Positions 50,072 to 60,381 of a stretch of 64,000 nucleotides of DNA are shown piece after piece. The DNA lies in the NCBI RefSeq assembly GCF_010389155.1, contig NC_057765.1:44163559-44227558 (forward strand). The letters are read 5' to 3'. The notes beneath the pieces were generated by a model. That model made no database searches and was not told the origin of the DNA. It saw only the letters and a list, made by a program, of their open reading frames with translations. Source of the stretch: Erigeron canadensis (taxonomy: Eukaryota; Streptophyta; Magnoliopsida; Asterales; Asteraceae). Every line of letters begins with the position of its first letter. The first letter of the stretch is position 1. The position numbers were made by a program, and so were the translations under genes.

Positions 50072-50558
50072 CTAAAGGGATACCCGCACATTGCAGCGGC
50101 AGCTCTGAAAAAAAAAGACGATTAAATATGGGGTATCATGAACAAAAAACAATGGGCTGTATTGAATAGAAATACACGTGATGCGGCTAATAATTTTAAT
50201 CAAATATAGAAATTAAACTGAGGTCTTGTCTTATACATCAACTAAGCCTTATCAATCCAACGGTATAAAGATTAAAATGAAATTGAAAAAAAAAACTACT
50301 TTCAATCTAAATGACTATACATTGTGAACAACCTGCAAATATCAACATACCACAATATCCATTACATAAACGCACAAACATCTCTATTCCAAAAAATCAA
50401 TGATAGATACGTAGATGCATAAGTTTTTTTTAAGGGTATTTTAGGAAATTCAAGAATAAAGTGTTTGAAGAAAATGTAAATTATAAGGGTAAAATAGGGA
50501 ATTTAAAGGTAGAGTGTTTAATTTGGGGAGGGGTAGTTGTTTATATAGGGAGTATAGA
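50072..50558 (-). mobile_element. Non-autonomous Helitron, 487 bp
   Basis: On the minus strand it starts TCTATACTCCCTATATAAAC (50558 downward), a standard plant Helitron 5' end. It finishes GCAATGTGCGGGTATCCCTTTAG, a GC-rich 3' end ending in TTTAG before T. It encodes nothing. Confidence 0.7.
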
Positions 50559-51245
50559 TATTGAAGGATTGAACGACACATGATGCAATATTTGATCGAC
50601 ACGTCATTTATTGATCTTTTCAAAAACATTCTTTTTAATTATGAATATATGGTAATCTAATTTTAAAAATATTCTTACTACATTCTACGGAGTACTAATT
50701 AAGGGCCTCTGAGTCCGACAGTATGAGTCATAACGTACTAATTAGTAATGAAGTTGATTTCCAAACTCCATATAGTAGATATAATTTATACATTCTTAGT
50801 TACTTTCCATTTCTTATTCAAAATTCTTGTACCAATTAATAATCATAATCATGCTTAAGTAGTATAGATTAAAAAAGTTTTTAGTGTGAGTATTATAAAC
50901 TTAATTTAACGTTTGAAGTATATATCTTTCTTCTAAAATGTTTTTTAGATAAATAAAATGAAATATATGTGATAGAGAAAATAAAGAACGATGATGTGGA
51001 TGGGGAAGAAGAATTTAAGCAACATCACTTTCCTATTGTCTATACTCACGTGATCGCATGCAACACATTAAAGAGCTACCAAGAAGTGGGGATAACACAT
51101 GTTTCTTCATATAATTCAAAAATAAAATAAAATGTAATTGAATAAATACAAATTTAATAGTATTAACGTCTATCTTTATATGTTAAAGAAAAAGTATATG
51201 GAAGGAGAAAATTAATTAATATGAAAGACTTCACTGGAAAAACAA

Positions 51246-51830
51246 TCTACCTATAAACTAAAATAGGATGAACATATTCTTGAAACGACACGTGGCGTAA
51301 TACTTGATCAACATGTGTCTTTTTAATTAATTTAATTTGTTAAATTAGCTTTTTTAGTTGTATAAAAATTCAGTTTCCTTATTAGACTTAGACTTAAACT
51401 CCAACTCTTGACTTATTAATACAAAAGATATTATAACATTATTTGATTGATCGTTTTCTCATTAATAGATTGTCTATTTTCCTTTCTCAATTTTTCAAAT
51501 ACTATTATTTATATTAATTATAATAAGTTATTAACATGAAAACATCAAAAATTTGAGTTTACGATCCGAAATCATAAGGCTATTTGTTATCATCAGTTAT
51601 GCTTACAAGTTCCGATTTTGATGTGGTTCTAAAAATTTAAGGTAAATCCAAAATTCTAACTAAACATATAATTATAGTTATCAAAACTGTTCATTATAAT
51701 TTATCTTTGATCATCGATTTACTTTAATCACAAGTTATTTTATATTCACGAATCATGTATGAGGCATATTCAAATTTATTTATGATACAATCTATATAGT
51801 TACCGTATATCGTACGGGTATTAGGACTAG
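51246..51830 (+). mobile_element. Probable Helitron, about 585 bp
   Basis: The 3' end is clear: CCGTATATCGTACGGG hairpin (51803-51818), then GTATTAGGACTAG ending at 51830 before T. The 5' end at TCTACCTATAAACTAAAA (51246) is a reasonable match to Helitron starts but less certain. No protein. Confidence 0.6.
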
Positions 51831-51899
51831 TAAACTTATAAGCTTTTCAATCAAGTCATATTAATTTATCATATTAACTCACTTTTATTATTTAATAAT

Positions 51900-52050
51900 T
51901 TAATTAAGTTTTAAACGATCACCACCTTAACATATTTCAGAGATGAATAGTTAAAAAAAATTATCAAATTTAGGTTCATTAGATATCTAGTTTAACTTAA
52001 AAAAAATAATTTAATTAAGTTTTAAACGATCACCACCTTAACATATTAGA
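51900..52050 (+). repeat. Short direct repeat pair
   Basis: TTAAGTTTTAAACGATCACC and the following ACCTTAACATATT occur at about 51903 and again at about 52014, roughly 110 bases apart. The surrounding spacer up to 53100 has no gene. Confidence 0.75.
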
Positions 52051-53111
52051 AGCTCGATCTAATTAAAAGAGACATCATATATGTAATATGTGATAATTTG
52101 CTCGATCAGTGAGTCTACTTTATTTTGTTTATGTCCAGTATCACTATCACGTACGTACGTGAGGCATTTCATTGACATTGTTGACTTAATTTTTATACAT
52201 GACTACTTTGTTTTTCATTCTGCAGCTTTGTATTTTGCTGAATCGCTAAAAAAGCTTAACTATCCTTTGACGTACATGTTGGTTTATTTTCCTTTCTAAT
52301 TTAATTAATTGATAGTTTCTTTTGTAGTGTCAATTAGAATTGAACACGTACTGTCTTGATTTATTCAATTAGTGAGTTAAGGTCAAGGGAAGAGAATGTA
52401 GTTGGTTAAAAGTAGTGTATGGTTTGATTAATTCACAACTCATTCCCTATCCATCCGTATCCAATAACAGGTTGTCTAATCCCATGCTTATTATAACTGG
52501 GCTTTTGCTATTTTTGATCAGGCCAAAATGTATGGGCTTACAAAGGAGGATGAAGGTAACCCACCTATAGGCTATAGTATTTGGATTAATTAGGAACTGG
52601 AAATAGTGTATAACTAGATTTCCAATCAAAAATGAAAATTTTCTTTTTGAATTTTAATACAAGTTCCCCTATCAAAAACTAAATTCGTTTTACACATTAA
52701 CATAAGTTTTACTACGGAGTATTTAGTCAATGAGGTTGGTAAGGTTTTTGATTTTGAGATATTCTACTAACTATGGAGTACAAGTTTTGGGTTAAATCTC
52801 AAACATTAATATTGTAATTTAAGATTTGTAATAGAATATTTTCTGATTAAATATAATAATATATAATAGGTATCTATATAATAACTATGCATATGTAACT
52901 TTATTTACTATTTTTTCTGAAAGATCACTTTTATTCACACCAAACAAATCCCACCAAATAGGAATAAGTAGTAATGTGATATTAATAACTTCACTAGTAA
53001 TTAATATAATTAGCATATTAATTTGACGTTTATAAAAGTATATTAACTATTTGTATAATTCTTAACAAATCAATTAATTTTTCATTTACCAACAATTACT
53101 ACACGATCTTG

Positions 53112-53120
53112 TATATATAT
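53112..53120 (+). promoter_or_regulatory. Probable TATA box of the S1-type gene
   Basis: TATATATAT ends 56 bases before the ATG at 53176, leaving room for a leader of about 25-35 bases. Assigned by position only. Confidence 0.4.
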
Positions 53121-53175
53121 GTATCCCATGACACCATGTTTAGACGACATAAAACCACAAATATAAGTTTCAACT

Positions 53176-53664
53176 ATGAGTTTCTCAAGAAAATGTTCTC
53201 TTTTTATAATTCTTTTGTTTCATTTTACTTTTTTAGGATACAGTTTAAATATTACTAGTATGAAAACCAACACTACTCTACCTTCAAGTAAATGGCTTGA
53301 ACCATATAGAGTTACCATCACTAATGGAAGGGTTCCAGAAGTTGTCGTGGGATGCGACAACCGTGGAGCCGAGCTACTTAAACCAGGGAATTTCATTTCA
53401 TGGAAATTCCGTATGAACTTTAAGGGAACAACTAGTTACAATTGTCGTTTTTATTGGTTTAGAGAGGACAGTAGCGTCGATATTTATAAGCAAATCGACT
53501 TTCCTGTGTTCGATGAGGCTATTATCAGGTTATGTGGTAGCAGTGTGTTTTCGATGAATAGATGTTATTGGTATATCACTGAGATTGGTTTTTATTTTTC
53601 AAGTAGTGGTGATAGTTTTCCAGGTAGCAGTTGGCGTATTATGCACGTATGGAACAATATATGA
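53176..53664 (+). CDS. Secreted S-protein homologue, plant self-incompatibility S1 family (162 aa)
   Basis: Small secreted protein of the S1/SPH family. Its founders are the poppy stigma S-determinants; most homologues in other plants have no known role. Single exon, as usual for the family. Residues 1-23 form a signal peptide (basic SRK, then IILLFHFTFLG). The mature part has the family order: VTITNG start, CDNRGAELL, ISWKFRMNF, YNCRFYW, LCG, and NRCYWYITEIGFYF near the end. Four cysteines of the mature protein (60, 90, 120, 130) fit two disulfides. NIT and NTT at 25-34 are possible N-glycosylation sites. The length and intronless structure are normal, and the only earlier start would lengthen nothing in frame. 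Confidence 0.9.
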   Translation: MSFSRKCSLFIILLFHFTFLGYSLNITSMKTNTTLPSSKWLEPYRVTITNGRVPEVVVGCDNRGAELLKPGNFISWKFRMNFKGTTSYNCRFYWFREDSSVDIYKQIDFPVFDEAIIRLCGSSVFSMNRCYWYITEIGFYFSSSGDSFPGSSWRIMHVWNNI

Positions 53665-54194
53665 TATTTTTTTTATCATCCACTATTTCATTGTAATACG
53701 AACTCTAAAATTAATTTTAATAATTACGTTTTTTTTTTTATCGTTCGGTTTTTTAATTATTTATCTTTTTCCTGACATATTTCGTACTGCCACAGTAAGC
53801 TACGTGTCCCTACCATTTAGTACGGTTTATTTATCATGAAAAATACACATTCTTATTTTTCTAACAAAGAAACTTCGGATTTTGTTAAAGTGTATTAAAT
53901 ACTTGAACACAACCTATAAAATTTAGAAGGTAGACTTTTAATATGACAAAATACAATCTTTTTATGCACGTTAAACAAAGCCCTAAGAAGTATTCTAAAC
54001 AGTAAAGCAATTAATATCATTGCATTTGAAGATAAAGATTAATGGTTTGATCTTTATTACTTGTAAGGTTGGAGATACTATTCTAACTTAAAAGAAAACT
54101 ATAACGAAATTCACAATATGAAATATCGAAACGCAAAGCCATTTTCAAAATGTCACTACAATATTCAAAATAACATTGGGATTTAAGAAAACGA

Positions 54195-54590
54195 GAGTAA
54201 GTACCTGCGCGTTGCGTCGGTGAGATGGTGGGATGATAGGTCATAAAGTGTGATAGCCAAAGGCCTTAACCGTACGGGTACCGTCCTCGGATTTAAAAAT
54301 TCGTCGAAAGTATATCGAATGACATCTCTAATGAAAGAACATGAGATTTTAAGAACACCCATACAATTTTTATAATTTATCGATGTACGGTTTGTGAGAT
54401 AAAAGATTTTGAATGAATTGGAGAAGTAAATGATTTATGTAGGAGAAAGAAAAAAGATTATTGATTGAGATTTGAGATGAAAGAAAGGGTGTTTGGTAAT
54501 ATAGAATTGATAGAATTGACATTTTAAATAAGTAAATGTTAAAACTTAAAATTTTAGACAGAGAAAATCTGCTTTATAATATAGTATAGA
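54195..54590 (-). mobile_element. Non-autonomous Helitron related to the one at 12885
   Basis: On the minus strand it starts TCTATACTATATTATAAAGC (54590 downward) and ends near CGACGCAACGCGCAGGTAC (about 54200). It shares most of its body with the left part of 12885-13668. No protein. Confidence 0.7.
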
Positions 54591-55569
54591 AAGGCACAAA
54601 AGCGAGAAACCCATTATGAATATGAAAAATCTTCTTTAGGCATTTTGCATGACGATTTCATTAGTCATTTTTATTTTAGATGTTATTTGCCAGTTGCCAC
54701 TCAAGTTATAAGTTAACTTTTCAAATACTAATGCATCCGTAAATTATACTAAGTTAGTCAAAATGGATAGCTAATTCTGATACTTAAAATAAGCTTAGAT
54801 AAATTTTTTATTTTTTTTTGATTTTCTAGTCGAGACATGGAAAATAAAAATAAATGGTGTAAATTATATTCAAATGTATAAGGGTTGATAAAATGATGAT
54901 TGAAAGTTTTATTTGTATTATTATTACTATTATTAATTATTTTTGTATTTTAACCATTTAAGTTATTCTTACGTAATTTGATTTTTCATACCATATTTAG
55001 AAAAAAATGATGGTTTGACCCTCTGATCGAATATTCGATATTTATACTTCAAATAAACACATTTTAATTAATCATATATTTTCCTTTTGCGATAACTTTT
55101 CATTTAAGGTATCCATCCTCTAATGTTGAAAAGAGGAAGAAAATTAAAATACCTGTTGATCGGTTTAAATTCAGTTGTAACTCCTTTTTTTTCACTTAAA
55201 TGCATGGTATACGCTATACTTACCTCATTATGCGAGTAACATCTCAATTTTTTTCTTTTAAAAAAAAAAGAAAAGATTTGGGATATGTTCGGCAAAAATA
55301 GTTGTTAGCTGATAGCTATTAGCTGTTAGTTGGTAATTGTAGCTTAAAATTGGTAGCTGCTACCTAGTTCTCTAGTAGCTGTAGCTGATCGAAAGCTTTT
55401 TAGATATAATTAAGTGTTTAGTAAAGTAACTGAAGCTTTTAATAAAATGTATAAAATAACAAAAATAGACATTATTAAAAAAGGTTACGTAATACTAAAC
55501 AATAATGTGGTTTCCTGCAGGGGTTTCATGTTCGAATCCTGCCACATGTAAATGAGGGAGCCTTAGCAA
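54591..55569. other. AT-rich spacer with repeat fragments
   Basis: About 55290-55450 holds inverse TTAGCTGATAGC / AGCTGTAGCTGATC-type motifs like a hAT-derived MITE fragment. 55510-55555 holds a B-box-like GTTCGAATCCTGCC from a tRNA-derived SINE. No gene. Confidence 0.4.
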
Positions 55570-56120
55570 CACTCTATGACCTATCATTCTACTATATATC
55601 TCACCGCCGATTAAGGCATTTGGCTATCACACTCTATGACCTATCAGTCAACTATCGATAATTTATAAAATTTATCGAATCCTGCCACTAGACTGCCTTC
55701 CCACCACCGCCGTCGCATTGCGCGGGTACCATGATTCTATTCAATATTTACCTAAAAAACTACTCCAATATTTACCTAAAAAACTACTCCATATAATACT
55801 TTTTCTCTCTATTCAAATCTCAACCACTCATTTTTTTTCACTCTCCCCTATAAATCATTTTATTCCTCTAATTCATTCAAAATCTTTTATATCAAAAATC
55901 GTATATCGATAAATTATAAAATTTATGGGTGTTCTTAAAACTTCATGCTTTTTCATTAGAGAAGTCATTCGATATATTTTCGACAAATTTTTAAATCCGG
56001 GGGCGGAACCCGTACGGCTAAGGGCGGAGCCCGTCAGGTAGATCACCTAATTACCGCCACCGCCGCAAACACCATTACATCACCTCCAACACCGCCGTAA
56101 CGCGCGAATAGCTTCCTATC
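55570..56120 (+). mobile_element. Two Helitron-derived fragments of the same family, plus orientation
   Basis: 55570-55735 is the inverse of 54195-54280 and ends in CCGTCGCATTGCGCGGGTACC. 55880-56120 is the inverse of 12890-13110, with CCGTACGGCTAAGG and GCCCGTCAGGTAGATCACC, and ends CGCCGTAACGCGCG. Between them a 23-base unit containing TATTTACCTAAAAAACTACTCC is present twice. Their 5' ends are not seen. Confidence 0.6.
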
Positions 56121-56346
56121 ATATTTATATAAAGATTTATAACTAACGTACGTTTATAGTTTTAAATCATGTCTTCAATATTAGATACACGAGTCAAATA
56201 ACTTGTATCAATTAGATCCCTAATGAGAAAAATATGAGAAGACGTTACATATATACATCCCTAACGAGAATTGCAAAGGATCAATCGAATAAATGCTTAA
56301 TTAGAAACCTGATCGAAGAGACACAATTAATTAACACGTAAACTCC

Positions 56347-56354
56347 TATATATA
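56347..56354 (+). promoter_or_regulatory. Probable TATA box of the acidic repeat protein gene
   Basis: TATATATA lies 94 bases before the ATG at 56441 and would place the transcription start near 56378, giving a leader of about 60 bases. Confidence 0.45.
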
Positions 56355-56440
56355 CATAAATTCTTATGTTTTATCGATCAGCCATCACTACCATCGATTT
56401 CCAATCTTCTAATTAAACGAATTAAAAGAATTAATTAAGC

Positions 56441-57289
56441 ATGCCGAGGAAGAAGAGAGCTGCTAAATGTTGTCCAGCAGGTGATCCAAGTTATGGTTAA
56501 TTTCCCTATATAATATAATAATTGTATATTTTATGTGGTTCTTTCGATCAGTAGTTTTTTTTTTACAATTTTCTTAATAAATTCAACCTTTTAATTTGTT
56601 GGTTGTCAGTTGAAAATAAACTGGTGGATTTGTTTGAGAACAACAACAACAACAACGTGTCAGAAATGACCGCTACTGATGAGGCTGTTTCTGAAAACGG
56701 TTGTAACAAAAACAAGAGTAAAGAATCTGAATCGGAAGTCGTACTTGAAGAGTCTCTGATGATTGAACCCATTATTATTGTGGAGAAATGTAAAGCCAAT
56801 AATGATGGCCAAGTTTCTGTTGAAGAGAGTAGTCTAATTGAACCTGCCACAAAGAAAAGTGAAACAAACGAGTCATCAGTTGTTGATCAACTCACTCTTG
56901 ACGAGTCACTCTCAAAGAAAAGTGAAACAAACGACGATCAACTCGCTCTTGAAGAGTCTTTAACTGAAGACGAGTCAAACAAAACTGATGATGATCATCA
57001 GATAGTTGATGAAGAGTCTTTGGTTCAACCAACCCCAAACAAGAGCGTTGATTTTTGTGAAAGTTCTTCTCATGGTCGAGTTCTGTCGAATTTAACTCAA
57101 AGTGATCAAGTAGTGTCCCTTGAAAGTGCTCTTGAAGGTCTGTCTTTGGGGCCACCGGAAATTCACCCTCTACCAGAACAAGCTACGTTATGCCTAGTGC
57201 ACGGAAGGCCCAAGAGGGAGAAAAAACTACCATTTTGGACGAGGGACTATTATGTGAGCCCCCTTAATTATAAATCCAAGAAAAAATAA
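56441..57289 (+). CDS. Acidic repeat protein of unknown function (2 exons, 239 aa)
   Basis: Exon 1 is 56441-56480, encoding MPRKKRAAKCCPA, and exon 2 is 56610-57289; the splice GCAG|GTGATC...TTGTCAG| keeps frame. I do not recognise the protein. The short N-terminus is basic with a Cys-Cys pair. A poly-Asn run (24-29) follows. The middle (about 55-155) is strongly acidic and built of degenerate repeats around LEESL / VEESSLIEP / LDESLSKKSETN, each ~12-20 residues. The C-terminus turns basic again: HGRPKREKKLPFWTRDYYV, then a Lys-rich tail. The opposite charges suggest a disordered nuclear or chromatin-associated protein, but that is inference. Support for a real gene: an open frame of 680 bases in AT-rich DNA, a start with an upstream TATA box, a consistent splice and non-random composition. 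Exon 2 alone has no ATG until codon 33 of the spliced protein, so the spliced start is preferred. Confidence 0.65.
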
Positions 57290-57412
57290 TGTAGGTGTGT
57301 TTTTTTTTTACATGTTTTAATTTGGAGTTCAATCTTCAATTCACATTGGTTTCAATTTTGGTGTGATCAAAAGTATATGGAAGAAAATGTATTTAATGTT
57401 GATCGGCTTATA

Positions 57413-57786
57413 CACTACAAGAAAAATGTTAATTAATGACGACTTTGCTTAGTGACGATTAAAATTTGGTCACTAACAACCTCAATTAGTTACCATTAAG
57501 AAAAAGTGGTCACTAAATTTAGCCACTAAACAAACTTAGTGGCCAAAAAATAACATTTTTTCGTCTCTAAACAAAATTGGTCATTATGATAAATTAGTTA
57601 CCAAATTTTAAGTCGTCACTTTTCGTCACTAAAGGTCCGTGACTAATTTTGTTTAGAGACGAAAAAATGTTTTTTTTTTGGCTTAGTGACCACTTTTTCT
57701 TATTGGTAACTAAATGAGGATATTAGTGACCAAATTTTAGTCGTTACTAAGTAAAGTCGTCACTAATCAACATTATTCTTGTAGTG
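57413..57786. mobile_element. CACTA-type MITE, 374 bp
   Basis: Starts CACTACAAGAAAAATG and ends CATTATTCTTGTAGTG. Its arms are long inverted repeats rich in TAGTGAC / GTCACTA motifs. It is flanked by a perfect ATA duplication (57410-57412 and 57787-57789). It begins 124 bases after the stop codon of the acidic repeat gene, so it may lie in or near its 3' untranslated region. Confidence 0.9.
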
Positions 57787-57789
57787 ATA

Positions 57790-58983
57790 TATGTATCAAA
57801 AGTGGCTTATTTTTATATATATACGAGTATCTTTTTTCCATATTATGGTTGGGTGACTCTTGCTGCTAGCAGACTCAACCATGGCGCTCGATCCTGTGTA
57901 GTGTAAGTTGCTTTGGGTCGTGACTTTTGCGAGGTCAATGGATAGTTAAAAATGGTAATCCATATGTATGCAGTCATTTGAAGGGAGTATGTGATGTACT
58001 CTAGTATTGTAGTCAACGAGGGTTTTTTTTTTTTTTTTTTTTTTTTTGTCTATTTAGCAGGCCGGGTTTAATTTCTTTTTGATATTTAACGATTTTTTTA
58101 AAAAAATTTTTTGAACATTATATTTTACAATCTAAATTGTATCAATCCGTATATGTCTACGGAGTGTTAATTATATATATAACAAACCTAATTTGAACTG
58201 CTACAATACCGGTTCAGTTGGTACGGTAGTCGGTTCAGTTAGAAAATCCGGTTCACTTGTACATTACAAACAATTTCAAAGATATATATAATCACCGATT
58301 CACCGAATGAGTAGACCCATACCGATCGAGTAGTACTCTTTAATTATCTTTAAAAGTCAAAATTAAAGTTCCACATGAAGAAACGTGATCTACATACAGA
58401 GTCTGACTATGACACGTACACGAATGTACGACCACTTTTTAACTATGAACGTGGATACATCTCTTCAAAGGATAAAAGTGTTGAATTATAGAGAAATGGT
58501 ATGTCTTTTGAAGTTTGAATAACTTTTATCCGAGGTTTTCATCATGTACAATAATTGATTAACTAAATAATATTCTTAATAAAATTAAAAGATGAATATG
58601 TTATAAAAAAATCATGTTATAAAATAAGTAATATGTTATAAAAAAAAAATCATATGGTTCATGTATGCCCGATACGAACCCAAAACTATGCGATGATATC
58701 TTCACAAATTCTTAACGGCGAGTAAGAGAAACGACCATATCTTTTCTCTAACAAAATTGTGGAACAACCATGATTATTTATTAATATATGCACATATGTA
58801 CATCAATCATATCGAATACATACTGATGACGCAAATGATGATTAGTTTATCATGAAAATGGCGCAACTGACCTTATTATTGTTTGTTTAGACAAAGAGTC
58901 GTTGAGATCTAAAAAAGAAACAAAGAAAATGCCACAAATTTGCAAATACAAGGACTATTTAATGAAATTAATAGAGGCACTAA
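57790..58983. other. Convergent spacer between the acidic repeat gene and the UGT gene
   Basis: Contains a T run of about 26 bases at 58023-58048 and otherwise AT-rich sequence. The right edge should hold the 3' untranslated region of the minus-strand UGT gene. No gene is seen. Confidence 0.5.
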
Positions 58984-60381
58984 TTAAAGAAATGATGTTT
59001 TCTTCAATTGCTGGACAAACTTAGACAATGACTCCATAGAGGACCCTCCATTACTTAGTGCTTTCATGGCAGCACCCTTTAGGTGTTCCAACCTTTTGGA
59101 TACTTTCTTCCCTTCATCTCCCTCAATTAACTCCTTTACGACTTTCCCGATCACCTCTTTTGTAATGATTCCTTTATCATCGGTTTCAACTTTTAATGCC
59201 AAACCAAGTGCTTCCGTCATCACTTTTGCATTCATATGTTGCTCGGCATAAAGAGGCCAAGCAATCATTGGCACCCCATGTACCACACTTTCTAAAGTCG
59301 AGTTCCATCCACAATGTGTCAAAAAACCACCGGTTGCTTCATGACTTAGTATCTCGATTTGTGGTGCCCATGACGACACCACTAACCCCTTTTTTACCGT
59401 ATTAGCCAGGAACTTTTTAGGTAAAAATCCTAAAGGGTCATCCTGGCTAACAGCGTTAAAAAAGTTAGCATTTGAAGCCTTACTTGGGCTCCTCACTACC
59501 CATAAAAACCTTTGGTTACTCATCTCTAAGCCATGAGCTAGCTCATGGACTTGGTCTAATGTAAGGGTTCCACCACTTCCAAAACACACAAACACAACGG
59601 ACCCATTTGGTTGATTATCCAACCACTTTAAACACTCATGTCGGTCCGACCCATTGTCAACAGACTGAATCAATGGCCCGATTGAGTAAATAGGTGTTTT
59701 ACCAGCAACACTTGCTCGTAAAACTCGAAATGTTTCTTCTTCTAGCTCATCAAAACTATTTACCATGATACCATCAAACATAGAAAGCCGCTTGGAAAGT
59801 AAAAGATAACCTTTGTATACATCATCTGTCCTGACTTGAACCGGGGCCATCAACTCCTTTCCATGAAAACTAACCGAACCGGGTACGTGAACCAGGTAAG
59901 GCAAGTCCTTATACTCACAAGAAGACTCTTCATCAAGCTTTGGCAATATAAAAGTGAAAGACAAAGCCATAGCACTCATTGGAAAAAACAAGAACTTAAA
60001 GAGGTCAAACTCTTTTGCAACTTCAATTGCATCATGGCCAAACATGTCAAACACTAAACCAACCAAATTAGTGTTTGCTTTCAAAGATCTTATAGCATCT
60101 TGGACACTTGAATGACTAGCTTTCATGATGAATGAAATTATTATTTCGGGCCGGACGCCTTGTGGTACTCCATCAACTGGTGGGAGAAACAAGTGGTGGA
60201 TATTTTCAGGCAAAGATTCTAGGACAGATATTTGGGCTTGGGGAGGAGCTCCGGTTGTTGGGATGAGGATAGTGGCCGAGATATGGTGGTGTTCGGCTAG
60301 TCGTTTAGCGAATTCGGCCATTGGAATGAGGTGCCCCATTCCTGGACTTGGAAGGATGGCTATGTGAGGTGTTTTGGCCAT
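58984..60381 (-). CDS. UDP-glycosyltransferase, UGT72 group (465 aa, intronless)
   Basis: Family 1 glucosyltransferase that moves glucose from UDP-glucose to small phenolic acceptors; UGT72 members act on hydroquinone, monolignols, flavonols or xenobiotic phenols in the cytosol. The N-terminal domain opens AKTPHIAILPSPGMGHLIP, with the catalytic His at residue 17. The partner Asp is at 112 (VFDMFGHDA). The plant PSPG box is complete at 338-381, from WAPQIEILSHEATGGF to the final Gln that prefers glucose, with HCGWNS in its centre. Length is normal for the family, and UGT72 genes are often intronless. An upstream in-frame ATG at 60456 would add 25 residues (MQLLETL...) without family match, so I chose 60381, where the usual MAKTPH start lies. 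Acceptor specificity cannot be read from the sequence. Confidence 0.95.
   Translation of the reverse strand: MAKTPHIAILPSPGMGHLIPMAEFAKRLAEHHHISATILIPTTGAPPQAQISVLESLPENIHHLFLPPVDGVPQGVRPEIIISFIMKASHSSVQDAIRSLKANTNLVGLVFDMFGHDAIEVAKEFDLFKFLFFPMSAMALSFTFILPKLDEESSCEYKDLPYLVHVPGSVSFHGKELMAPVQVRTDDVYKGYLLLSKRLSMFDGIMVNSFDELEEETFRVLRASVAGKTPIYSIGPLIQSVDNGSDRHECLKWLDNQPNGSVVFVCFGSGGTLTLDQVHELAHGLEMSNQRFLWVVRSPSKASNANFFNAVSQDDPLGFLPKKFLANTVKKGLVVSSWAPQIEILSHEATGGFLTHCGWNSTLESVVHGVPMIAWPLYAEQHMNAKVMTEALGLALKVETDDKGIITKEVIGKVVKELIEGDEGKKVSKRLEHLKGAAMKALSNGGSSMESLSKFVQQLKKTSFL

Noticed and set aside
53585..53839. Frame overlapping the end of the S1-type gene
   Set aside because: Out of frame with the S1 protein, AT-rich and hydrophobic by composition; a shadow of the real gene.
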